Origin: Kosakonia arachidis
GTDB lineage: Bacteria; Pseudomonadota; Gammaproteobacteria; Enterobacterales; Enterobacteriaceae
DNA length: 64,000 nucleotides
Direction of reading: 5' to 3'
NCBI RefSeq assembly: GCF_900116535.1
Contig: NZ_FPAU01000003.1
Location: 188,403 to 252,402, forward strand
Shown: positions 36,099 through 43,576 of the stretch, piece by piece
Position numbering within the stretch: the first letter of the stretch is position 1
Layout of the letters: the number at the start of each line of letters is the position of its first letter
Translations under genes and position numbers: made by a program
Notes under the pieces: generated by a model
Databases searched by the model: none
What the model saw: the letters and a program-made list of their open reading frames with translations, nothing else
Told to the model about the DNA's origin: nothing

Positions 36099-37511
36099 AT
36101 GGTAGATCAGGTTAAAGTCGTAGCCGACGAACAGGCTCCGGCTGAACAGTCACTACGGCGAAATCTCACAAACCGACATATACAGCTTATTGCGATCGGC
36201 GGCGCTATTGGTACCGGGCTGTTTATGGGATCCGGAAAAACCATCAGCCTCGCAGGTCCATCGATCATTTTTGTTTATATGATCATCGGCTTTATGCTGT
36301 TTTTCGTGATGCGCGCAATGGGTGAGTTGCTGCTGTCGAACCTCGAATATAAATCATTTAGCGACTTCGCCGCCGATCTGTTGGGGCCGTGGGCGGGGTA
36401 CTTTACCGGCTGGACCTACTGGTTCTGCTGGGTGGTAACCGGGATGGCGGACGTCGTGGCGATCACCGCCTACGCGCAATTCTGGTTTCCGGGCCTTGCC
36501 GACTGGGTCGCAGCGTTGGCGGTGGTATTACTGCTGTTGAGCCTCAATCTTGCGACGGTAAAAATGTTCGGCGAGATGGAATTCTGGTTTGCGATGATCA
36601 AAATCGTTGCCATTGTCGCGCTGATTATTGTGGGTGTAGTGATGGTGTTGATGCACTTCAAATCGCCGACGGGCGTTGAAGCATCGTTCACGCACCTGTG
36701 GAATGACGGCGGCTGGTTCCCGAAAGGCATCAGCGGTTTCTTCGCCGGTTTCCAGATCGCAGTCTTCGCCTTTGTCGGGATCGAACTGGTCGGCACAACA
36801 GCAGCAGAAACGAAAGATCCGGAGAAATCTCTGCCGCGCGCGATTAACTCCATTCCACTGCGCATCATCATGTTCTATGTCTTTGCACTGATCATTATTA
36901 TGTCAGTGACGCCGTGGAGCTCGGTTGTACCGGACAAAAGCCCGTTTGTAGAACTGTTTATGCTGGTTGGTATTCCGGCGGCCGCGAGCATCATCAACTT
37001 TGTGGTGCTGACTTCTGCAGCGTCGTCGGCAAACAGCGGCGTCTTCTCGACCAGCCGTATGCTGTTTGGTCTTGCACAGGAGAAGATGGCGCCGAAGGCG
37101 TTCGCGGCACTCTCCAAACGCGCGGTGCCGGCAAAAGGGCTGACCTTCTCCTGTATCTGCCTGCTGGGTGGCGTAGTGATGCTCTATGTGAACCCGAGTG
37201 CGATAGCCGCGTTCACCATGATCACTACCGTATCGGCCATTCTGTTTATGTTTGTCTGGACGATAATTCTCTGTTCGTATCTGGTCTATCGTAAACAGCG
37301 TCCGCATCTGCATGAAAAATCGAATTACAAAATGCCGCTGGGCAAATTGATGTGCTGGGTGTGCATGGCATTCTTTGCCTTCGTACTGGTGCTGCTGACG
37401 CTGGAAGCGGATACCCGTGAAGCGCTAATCGTCACGCCACTGTGGTTTATTGTGCTGGGCGCGGGCTGGCTTTATGCCGGTAAAAAACGTCTGGCTGACC
37501 GTCAGCCATAA
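36099..37511 (+). CDS. cycA: D-serine/D-alanine/glycine:H+ symporter CycA
   Basis: APC-superfamily amino acid importer that also takes up D-cycloserine. The 470 residues equal E. coli CycA and show twelve hydrophobic segments, with the TM1 signature IAIGGAIGTGLFMGSG, the conserved FAGFQIAVFAFVGIELVG and ASSANSGVFSTSRMLFGLA. Single-gene unit followed by a hairpin with T run at 37553. Confidence 0.97.
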   Translation: MVDQVKVVADEQAPAEQSLRRNLTNRHIQLIAIGGAIGTGLFMGSGKTISLAGPSIIFVYMIIGFMLFFVMRAMGELLLSNLEYKSFSDFAADLLGPWAGYFTGWTYWFCWVVTGMADVVAITAYAQFWFPGLADWVAALAVVLLLLSLNLATVKMFGEMEFWFAMIKIVAIVALIIVGVVMVLMHFKSPTGVEASFTHLWNDGGWFPKGISGFFAGFQIAVFAFVGIELVGTTAAETKDPEKSLPRAINSIPLRIIMFYVFALIIIMSVTPWSSVVPDKSPFVELFMLVGIPAAASIINFVVLTSAASSANSGVFSTSRMLFGLAQEKMAPKAFAALSKRAVPAKGLTFSCICLLGGVVMLYVNPSAIAAFTMITTVSAILFMFVWTIILCSYLVYRKQRPHLHEKSNYKMPLGKLMCWVCMAFFAFVLVLLTLEADTREALIVTPLWFIVLGAGWLYAGKKRLADRQP

Positions 37512-37534
37512 AAAAAGAGCCGCAAAGCGGCTCT
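37509..37534 (-). terminator. Terminator of ytfE (minus strand)
   Basis: AGAGCCGC and GCGGCTCT (37516-37523, 37527-37534) pair across AAA/TTT. On the minus strand the hairpin is followed by seven T, just past the ytfE stop. Confidence 0.8.
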
Positions 37535-37552
37535 AAACTTCCATGAATCAAG

Positions 37553-37577
37553 GGCGCTCTGTTGGGCGCCTTTTATT
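37553..37577 (+). terminator. Terminator of cycA (plus strand)
   Basis: GGCGC (37553-37557) pairs with GCGCC (37566-37570), followed by TTTTATT. It overlaps the last codon of the convergent ytfE. Confidence 0.65.
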
Positions 37578-38238
37578 ATTCACCTGCGAGGGCACGCGGA
37601 AAGAGGTTATTGTTTTCCAGACTGATGTGTTCCATCAGATCGTCAATTAACAGATTGATGCCGTTATACATGGCTTTCCAGGTGGTACAGGCTTCTGGCG
37701 GTGGTGTAACGTTGTTGGTGATGTGCTTAATAACGTCCAGCAACTCACCGGCTTCATCATGTTCACTCTCCATCACTGTGATCGGCCCCATGGCCTGCGA
37801 ACCCATGCCTTGTTTGATCATCGGGAACAGGATCTGTTCCTCTTTCATCATATGGCTGGAAAGTTCCTGATGCAGCATCGTCAAATATTTGGTTAACCCG
37901 AGCGGCACATTGGGTTTATCGGCATGCACGCGTTCCACTTTGGTGGCCTGTAAAATCAGCTCCGGCAATTGTTCGCGGTGGCGATTATGGTAACGCACAA
38001 TAATGTGGTCGATGATTTCCGAAAGTTTGGCAACACGCCAGTCTTTCTCGATCGGCTGCTCTGCCAGTTTTGCCAGCTCGGCTTCAATGACATCAATATC
38101 CAGCTCTTTGCGCGCCGCAGAGCGGCCGAGTGTCTGCTTACCACCGCAGCAGTAGTCCATATCGTATTGACGGAACAGTGCGGAGGCGCGGGGGATCGAG
38201 AGCGCCAGCTCACCCAGGGGTTGATCGCGGAAAGCCAT
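37576..38238 (-). CDS. ytfE: Iron-sulfur cluster repair di-iron protein YtfE (Ric)
   Basis: Repairs iron-sulfur clusters damaged by nitric oxide or peroxide. The 220 residues have the N-terminal ScdA domain with the paired cysteines C30-C31 (DMDYCCGG) and a C-terminal hemerythrin-like di-iron domain ([68 protein letters not shown]). An NsrR operator lies 26 bp before the start codon. Confidence 0.97.
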   Translation of the reverse strand: MAFRDQPLGELALSIPRASALFRQYDMDYCCGGKQTLGRSAARKELDIDVIEAELAKLAEQPIEKDWRVAKLSEIIDHIIVRYHNRHREQLPELILQATKVERVHADKPNVPLGLTKYLTMLHQELSSHMMKEEQILFPMIKQGMGSQAMGPITVMESEHDEAGELLDVIKHITNNVTPPPEACTTWKAMYNGINLLIDDLMEHISLENNNLFPRALAGE

Positions 38239-38263
38239 AGCAGTTACCTCATCGTGAAATTAT

Positions 38264-38286
38264 AAGATGTATTTTAAATGCATCTT
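38264..38286 (-). promoter_or_regulatory. NsrR operator in the ytfE promoter
   Basis: A 23-bp palindrome: half-site AAGATGTATTT (38264-38274), one central base, half-site AAATGCATCTT (38276-38286). This matches the 11-1-11 NsrR site pattern with a single asymmetric base pair. A minus-strand -10 TATAAT (38264-38259) abuts it, so bound NsrR would block RNA polymerase. NsrR itself is encoded at 13554. Confidence 0.88.
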
Positions 38287-38443
38287 TATGCCGATGATAT
38301 ACCCCTTTTGGGGTGGGGCCAATCGCCTTATGCCTTTATTGCGCAAAAAACAGTGATATTCATCACAAAAAATCTTTCGCGTTTAACATATTGAATGCAG
38401 GTAATTTTATTGAAAAATTTTGGATAGAGTTTTGTAGCGAGAT

Positions 38444-38470
38444 TAAACAACTACGTAACGCTGCCGATAC
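38444..38470 (+). promoter_or_regulatory. Sigma-28 (FliA) promoter for the Tsr-like chemoreceptor
   Basis: TAAACAAC (38444-38451), 11 bp, GCCGATAC (38463-38470): seven of eight positions of the -10 element GCCGATAA match and the TAAA core and spacing are exact. 40 bp before the start codon. Confidence 0.85.
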
Positions 38471-38510
38471 AGAGACTCAGACCATTCCCTGTATCAAATG
38501 AAGGCCTACG

Positions 38511-40166
38511 ATGTTCAAGCGTATTAAAGTTATTACCTTATTAATTATGGTGTTGCTCGTACTGGGTGCGATGCAGCTTATTTCTGCCGGCGTGTTTGTC
38601 AGCGCACTGAATAATGACAAAAACAACTTTAACGTTTCTCAGGTTTCCAGCCAGAACGTTTCTGAGTTCACTGATGCCTGGATCAGCCTTAACCAGGCGC
38701 GCGTCACATTAAACCGCGGCATGCTGCGCTTACAGAGCAGCACCGCCAGCCAGATCAATGGCGGGCAACTGAGCGAGCTGGCCAACACCGCGACCGACTT
38801 GCTGAATCAGGCGCAAAAGCATTTTGAAAAATACAAAGCGATGCCGGACACGCCGGGGCTGGATAAAAATCTCTCCAGCGACCTGGAAAAACAGTACGAC
38901 ATTTACCATGCGACGCTGACGGAAATGAACCGTCTGCTGTTGGCGGGCAAGCTGGAAGATATGTTCCGCCAGAATGCGGAAGCGAAACAGGTCGCTATGC
39001 AGAAAAGCTACCGCGCATGGCGTGATGCTCAGGCTGTACTGGCGAACCAGGGCGTAATCGAAAACGAGAGCGACTACCAGCGCATGCTGTGGATTCTGGG
39101 TGTTGTCATGGTCGTTGTTCTGGCGGTGATCATCATCAGTTGGGTGGCGATGCAGCGTGTATTGCTGAAACCGCTGCATGAAGTGATGGGCCATATCCGC
39201 CACATCGCGGCGGGTGATTTGACGCACGCGATTGATGCCGAAGGCAAAAACGAGATGGCGCTCTTGGCGCAAAACGTGCAGGAGATGCAGCAGTCGCTGG
39301 TGAAAACCGTCAGCGTGGTGCGCGATGGTGCCGATACCATTTATACCGGTGCGGGCGAAATCTCTGCCGGTAGCAACGATCTCTCTTCACGTACCGAGCA
39401 GCAAGCGGCCTCTCTGGAAGAGACGGCGGCCAGCATGGAACAACTGACAGCAACGGTGAAACAGAACGCTGACAACGCCCGCCAAGCGACACAACTGGCG
39501 CAGAACGCGTCCAGTACGGCGCAAAAAGGCGGCCAGGTTGTGGATGGCGTGGTGCGTACGATGGACGAAATTGCTACCAGCTCCAGCAAAATCGCGCAAA
39601 TCACCAACGTGATCGACGGCATCGCCTTCCAGACCAATATTCTGGCGCTGAACGCGGCGGTTGAAGCCGCCCGCGCCGGCGAACAAGGCCGCGGTTTCGC
39701 CGTTGTTGCTGGTGAAGTTCGTACGCTGGCGCAGCGTAGCGCGCAGGCGGCGAAAGAGATCAAAGGGCTGATTGAAGATTCTGGTAGCCGCGTCGATGCA
39801 GGCGCTGCGCTGGTACATCAAGCTGGAGATACGATGAAAGAGATCGTCAGTGCTGTCACGCGCGTGACAGATATCATGGGCGAAATCTCATCGGCTTCTG
39901 ATGAGCAGAGCCGCGGTATCGACCAGGTGGGGCAGGCTGTTGCTGAGATGGATCGCGTAACTCAGCAGAACGCCTCGCTGGTGGAAGAGTCCGCCGCCGC
40001 CGCCGCCGCACTGGAAGAGCAGGCAGCGCGCCTGACGGAAACGGTAGCGGTATTTAAAATCAACCGTAGCCGCAGCTTACGCACGCCTGTGCAGGTAAAA
40101 CCGGGCAGCAAACCACAGGCGAAAGCCGCAGAGAGCTTTAGCGAAGCGAACTGGGAAACCTTCTAA
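38511..40166 (+). CDS. Methyl-accepting chemotaxis protein, Tsr/Tar-like with NWETF tail
   Basis: A 551-residue chemoreceptor, the exact length of E. coli Tsr. TM1 is about 7-30, a four-helix-bundle periplasmic sensor follows, TM2 about 191-212, HAMP, then the methyl-accepting coiled coil and tip ([35 protein letters not shown]), ending in NWETF, the CheR/CheB docking site. In the sensor, R64, N68, R69 and R73 of Tsr are kept (QARVTLNRGMLR), but the Thr that contacts the ligand amino group (Tsr T156) aligns with Ala in FRQNAEAK. K-12 has no gene here. Ligand unknown, probably a small carboxylate compound. Confidence 0.95.
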   Translation: MFKRIKVITLLIMVLLVLGAMQLISAGVFVSALNNDKNNFNVSQVSSQNVSEFTDAWISLNQARVTLNRGMLRLQSSTASQINGGQLSELANTATDLLNQAQKHFEKYKAMPDTPGLDKNLSSDLEKQYDIYHATLTEMNRLLLAGKLEDMFRQNAEAKQVAMQKSYRAWRDAQAVLANQGVIENESDYQRMLWILGVVMVVVLAVIIISWVAMQRVLLKPLHEVMGHIRHIAAGDLTHAIDAEGKNEMALLAQNVQEMQQSLVKTVSVVRDGADTIYTGAGEISAGSNDLSSRTEQQAASLEETAASMEQLTATVKQNADNARQATQLAQNASSTAQKGGQVVDGVVRTMDEIATSSSKIAQITNVIDGIAFQTNILALNAAVEAARAGEQGRGFAVVAGEVRTLAQRSAQAAKEIKGLIEDSGSRVDAGAALVHQAGDTMKEIVSAVTRVTDIMGEISSASDEQSRGIDQVGQAVAEMDRVTQQNASLVEESAAAAAALEEQAARLTETVAVFKINRSRSLRTPVQVKPGSKPQAKAAESFSEANWETF

Positions 40167-40213
40167 ATCCTCACTTCAGGCTGACCAGACCCGGCGCATA
40201 ATGCCGGGTTTTT

Positions 40214-41179
40214 TTATTCCAGCTCTACCGAAATAACGCTCGCTTTTTGTGGTTTTGACAGCACCGCCATCACCACACCACACACCAAAAGCACAATGCC
40301 GCAAAAGGTGAGCAGCGGCGGGATACTTTGGCGCAACAAGAAGGTATAAAGCAACCCGGCCAGCGTTTCGAAAACAATCAGCGGGCCAACTATAACCGTT
40401 GGCAGACGCTGGCAGGCAATATTCCAGCATAGCGCGCCCACCCACGAGCAGAGTACGGCAATGGCAAACATCAGCACGATAAACACCAGAGGATTTGGGC
40501 CGAAAGGCAGGGGAAAATCAGGTTCCTGCACATCAAGCCACTGGCAGGCTGCGAGATAACCGATAAGCGAGACGGGCAACGTGACCAGCGCCTGCGCCGT
40601 TGCCCACATCATCGGGTTTTTATCCGGGTTCTCCCGCAACCAGCGGGCGTTACGCAGGGCATACCACGCCCAGCAGCCCACCGAAGTAAATGCCAGTGCG
40701 ATCCCCGTACCGTAACGGCTCCAGGTGAAATCCGGCAGACCATGGCGCAGCTCGGCGATATTGACGCACATCAGACCAATAGCGATGCAGGTAAGCGCGG
40801 GTGCCAGCCGACGCCAGGACAGTTTTCCGTCCCGCTGGCTATAGAGCAGGTTGGCACACACCGGAATCACCACTGGCAGGGTGGCGATGATCATGGTCGA
40901 TACCGGCGCGCCAGTACGCTGGATGGCGCTCGCCAGACAGACGTAATAAACCAGATTGCCCATTATCGTCAGCGCCAGTGCAGTCACCCAGTCGCCGCGC
41001 GTTAACTGGCGCAGACGCGCGCGCCCGAGCCACGCCAGCGGCAGGGCGATCAGACCCAGCGCCAGATAACGGCCGGTGGATTGCAGTACTGCCGGGTAAT
41101 CCGGCACGATCAATGGCCCAACGAAAATTAAGCCCCACAACAGCCCGGCAAACAGAGCATACAACACACCACTAATCAT
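40214..41179 (-). CDS. ytfF: Inner membrane transporter YtfF (EamA/DMT family)
   Basis: A 321-residue ten-TM drug/metabolite transporter with two EamA repeats (MISGVLYALFAGLLWGLIFVG at the start; the second half from about 165). The start at 41179 matches the E. coli length and has GGATGGA just before it; in-frame ATGs at 41182 and 41191 are possible. The AraC-family gene behind it lies in the same direction with a 75-bp gap, suggesting that it controls ytfF. In Salmonella a YtfF homologue was linked to cysteine export; not established here. Confidence 0.85.
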   Translation of the reverse strand: MISGVLYALFAGLLWGLIFVGPLIVPDYPAVLQSTGRYLALGLIALPLAWLGRARLRQLTRGDWVTALALTIMGNLVYYVCLASAIQRTGAPVSTMIIATLPVVIPVCANLLYSQRDGKLSWRRLAPALTCIAIGLMCVNIAELRHGLPDFTWSRYGTGIALAFTSVGCWAWYALRNARWLRENPDKNPMMWATAQALVTLPVSLIGYLAACQWLDVQEPDFPLPFGPNPLVFIVLMFAIAVLCSWVGALCWNIACQRLPTVIVGPLIVFETLAGLLYTFLLRQSIPPLLTFCGIVLLVCGVVMAVLSKPQKASVISVELE

Positions 41180-41254
41180 CATTCCATCCACGTTTACATT
41201 GGCTATCGCCAGTGTAGAGAAGGGATGGTGCGAAATATTGTATGAGATTGCGCA

Positions 41255-42079
41255 TTAACGGCGGGTGACTTGCTTCTGGTAACGTACCGGCGTGATGCCG
41301 TAGCGGTGGGTAAAGGCGCGTGTCAGATGCGATTGATCCGTCAGCCCGGTCATGGCCGCGACGTCTGCGGCGGGCATGCCCTGCGTGAGGAATGCTTTTG
41401 CCCGCCACAGGCGGATCGCCATCAACATCTGGTGCGGCGTGACATGGAAGTGCGCCTTGAACTGACGTTGAAAATGATAAGGGCTAAGCGCAGCTACGCC
41501 CGCTAACTCGTCCAGCGTCAGGTTGTGCATATAGTTGTCGTGCAGATAGTCGCGTATGCGTTCAAAACGGTGTGTGCCTTCCGGGCGCTGCGACGCGTGA
41601 TGCGCCAGCGGGCGAAAAGTATCGATCAGATCCAGCAAAATGCTTTGCTGCGCCAGTGGATCGTCGGTGTGCCACAGACCATGGATCTGCGTGCAGATCT
41701 GCCGGGTGCGCAGCGGATCGTGACGCATCACCTCGCTGAACCACCAGTGGCGGACGCCGGCCACCTCTTCGAGCAACTGCGGATCGAGATAGACCATACG
41801 ATAACGCCAGCCGTCATCGGCTGCGGCTTCGCCGGTGTGCAACTCGTCGGGGTTCATGGTGACCACGGAATTGGCCGGAGCGACATACTGCGTGCCGCGA
41901 TAGCGGAAGCGTTCGGCACCGGCTTCAATGGCACCAATGCCAAAGGCTTCATGGGTGTGGGGTTCGAACGCGTAACGGGAGATATGCGCGTGGTACAGCT
42001 CAACGCCCGGCACCTTCGCCAGGTGGCGGAAGCGTGCACAATCTCGCTCGTCGTTAAACTGCTCTGGTACGCCTTCCAC
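41255..42079 (-). CDS. AraC-family transcriptional regulator
   Basis: A 274-residue regulator with an N-terminal cupin sensor (about 20-115: HISRYAFEPHTHEAFGIGAIEAG, VTMNPDELHTGEAA) and a C-terminal pair of helix-turn-helix motifs (about 170-270: LTLDELAGVAALSPYHFQRQFKAHF and MPAADVAAMTGLTDQSHLTRAFTHRYGITPVRY, given in pieces). The start is GTG at 42079 with GGAGAAG upstream. Not present in K-12 between ytfF and qorB as I recall. The effector is unknown; gene order suggests ytfF as a target. Confidence 0.9.
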   Translation of the reverse strand: MEGVPEQFNDERDCARFRHLAKVPGVELYHAHISRYAFEPHTHEAFGIGAIEAGAERFRYRGTQYVAPANSVVTMNPDELHTGEAAADDGWRYRMVYLDPQLLEEVAGVRHWWFSEVMRHDPLRTRQICTQIHGLWHTDDPLAQQSILLDLIDTFRPLAHHASQRPEGTHRFERIRDYLHDNYMHNLTLDELAGVAALSPYHFQRQFKAHFHVTPHQMLMAIRLWRAKAFLTQGMPAADVAAMTGLTDQSHLTRAFTHRYGITPVRYQKQVTRR

Positions 42080-42160
42080 AATGCTTCTCCACGCGGGTCA
42101 TCGTTGCATTATTCAGGATGACCCGGCGGCAGGCTACAAAAATTAACCAATATTTAACCG

Positions 42161-43009
42161 TTACACCAGGGCGTTGACACTTTCAGCGATCGGCGTGGTC
42201 GGGCGGCCAATCAGTTTGCTGAGCGTTTTACTGTCGTCAAACAGACCGCCTTTTGCGGCTCCGGCATCGGAATCCGCCAGCAAATTGGCAAACACGTCCG
42301 GCAGGCCAGCGCCCTTCAGCGCGGCAGCGAAATCCGCTTCGCTCAGGTTCTGGTAAACGATGTTTTTGCCGCTGGCTTTGCTTAACAGCGCGGCCAGTTC
42401 GCTCAGCGTCCAGCCGTTATCACCCGCCAGTTCATAAACTTTCCCGGCATGACCCTCTTCGCTGATCACACGGGCAGCAGCGGCAGCATAATCCGCGCGA
42501 GTTGCTGAGGCGATTTTGCCATCGCCTGCGGCACCGATAAAGACGCCGTGCGCCAGTGCCGCTGGTGCGCTGGCGAGGTAGTTTTCGCTGTACCAGCCGT
42601 TGCGCAGTAATGCATACGGAATGCCGGATTCGGCGAGCATTTTCTCGGTTTCGACATGTTCAACGTGCAGGCCGAGCGGGGACTTATCCGCATGCAGCAG
42701 GCTGGTGTAGGCGATAAATTTCACCCCTGCGGCTTTAGCGGCATTGATAACATTACGGTGCTGTACGGCGCGCTGGCCCACTTCGCTACTGGAGATCAGC
42801 AACAGTTTATCAACGCCTGCCAGCGCTCGCGTTAGCGCGGCCTGGTCGCCGTAGTCGGCCTGACGCACCAGTACGCCCTGTTTGCTCAGCGCTTCGGCTT
42901 TCGCCGGGTTACGGACAATGGCGACGATTTGTTTTGCCGCGACGGTTTTCAGCAGCTCTTCTACCACAAACTGGCCCAGTTGGCCGGTCGCGCCGGTAAG
43001 TGCGATCAT
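42161..43009 (-). CDS. qorB: NAD(P)H:quinone oxidoreductase QorB (YtfG)
   Basis: NmrA-like short-chain dehydrogenase-type enzyme that reduces quinones with NADPH. The 282 residues start with the Rossmann motif MIALTGATGQLGQFVVEELL and contain LLLISSSEVGQRAVQHRNVI and the atypical YTSLLHADKSPLGL segment. Divergent from the HxlR-type regulator ytfH, 84 bp away, the arrangement seen for quinone-responsive repressors and their targets. Confidence 0.94.
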   Translation of the reverse strand: MIALTGATGQLGQFVVEELLKTVAAKQIVAIVRNPAKAEALSKQGVLVRQADYGDQAALTRALAGVDKLLLISSSEVGQRAVQHRNVINAAKAAGVKFIAYTSLLHADKSPLGLHVEHVETEKMLAESGIPYALLRNGWYSENYLASAPAALAHGVFIGAAGDGKIASATRADYAAAAARVISEEGHAGKVYELAGDNGWTLSELAALLSKASGKNIVYQNLSEADFAAALKGAGLPDVFANLLADSDAGAAKGGLFDDSKTLSKLIGRPTTPIAESVNALV

Positions 43010-43057
43010 GGTGTTCTCCTTACGTGTTCAGTGAGTGTTGTGGTAAGCTATCATTCA

Positions 43058-43093
43058 AGCTAACTTTTAGTAAGTACGTACAAAAAGGTAAGT
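43058..43093. promoter_or_regulatory. Candidate operator between qorB and ytfH
   Basis: Repeated AGTAAGTAC / GGTAAGTAT motifs (43069-43077 and 43087-43095) with the palindrome GTACGTAC at 43074-43081 lie between the divergent start codons. HxlR-type repressors such as YodB bind repeats in the shared promoter. Seen by eye only. Confidence 0.35.
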
Positions 43094-43486
43094 ATGAAAA
43101 CAGTTTCTGCAGCCCAGACCCTGAGTGAACAGATACGCGACGGTAATTTGTTCGCCGAGCAGTGTCCGTCGCGGGATGTCCTCAAACATGTGACCAGCCG
43201 CTGGGGCGTATTGATCCTCGTGGCGCTGCGTGATGGCACGCACCGTTTTAGCGATTTACGCCGCAAGATGGGCGGCGTCAGCGAAAAGATGCTGTCGCAA
43301 AGCCTGCAATGGCTGGAGCTGGATGGTTTTATTAATCGCGTCGCGTATCCGGTTGTTCCGCCGCATGTTGAGTATAGTCTGACTCCGCTCGGTGAGGAGG
43401 TCAGCGAGAAGGTGGCCGCGCTGGCGAACTGGATAGAACTGAATATTCCGCAGGTGCTGGCGCATCATGCAAAACAGGTGGCGTAG
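43094..43486 (+). CDS. ytfH: HxlR-family transcriptional regulator YtfH
   Basis: A 130-residue winged-helix protein of the HxlR/DUF24 group: VLKHVTSRWGVLILVALRDGTHRFSDLRRKMGGVSEKMLSQSL (in parts) and VEYSLTPLGEEV. A single cysteine lies N-terminal to the helix (EQCPSR, about residue 21), the position of the redox or quinone-sensing Cys in YodB and QorR. Probably represses qorB and itself. Confidence 0.92.
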   Translation: MKTVSAAQTLSEQIRDGNLFAEQCPSRDVLKHVTSRWGVLILVALRDGTHRFSDLRRKMGGVSEKMLSQSLQWLELDGFINRVAYPVVPPHVEYSLTPLGEEVSEKVAALANWIELNIPQVLAHHAKQVA

Positions 43487-43500
43487 GCCCGGTAGGCATT

Positions 43501-43531
43501 AGCGCTACCTGGCAAGATGCCAGATAGCGCT
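43501..43531. repeat. REP-like long hairpin between ytfH and cpdB
   Basis: AGCGCTA, one mismatch, CTGGCA, a short loop, TGCCAG, one mismatch, TAGCGCT: a 13-bp imperfect stem in the gap between two convergent genes, flanked by GTAGGC-type REP sequence on the left. Likely an mRNA-stabilising or terminating palindrome for both. Confidence 0.65.
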
Positions 43532-43576
43532 GCGCGGGTCTGGACGAGAAAAGTTATATCTCCCGGACCGGGTGAA

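Noticed and set aside
38313-38501. A 62-codon frame before the Tsr-like receptor
   Set aside because: It spans the sigma-28 promoter and the receptor leader and has no RBS or family match.
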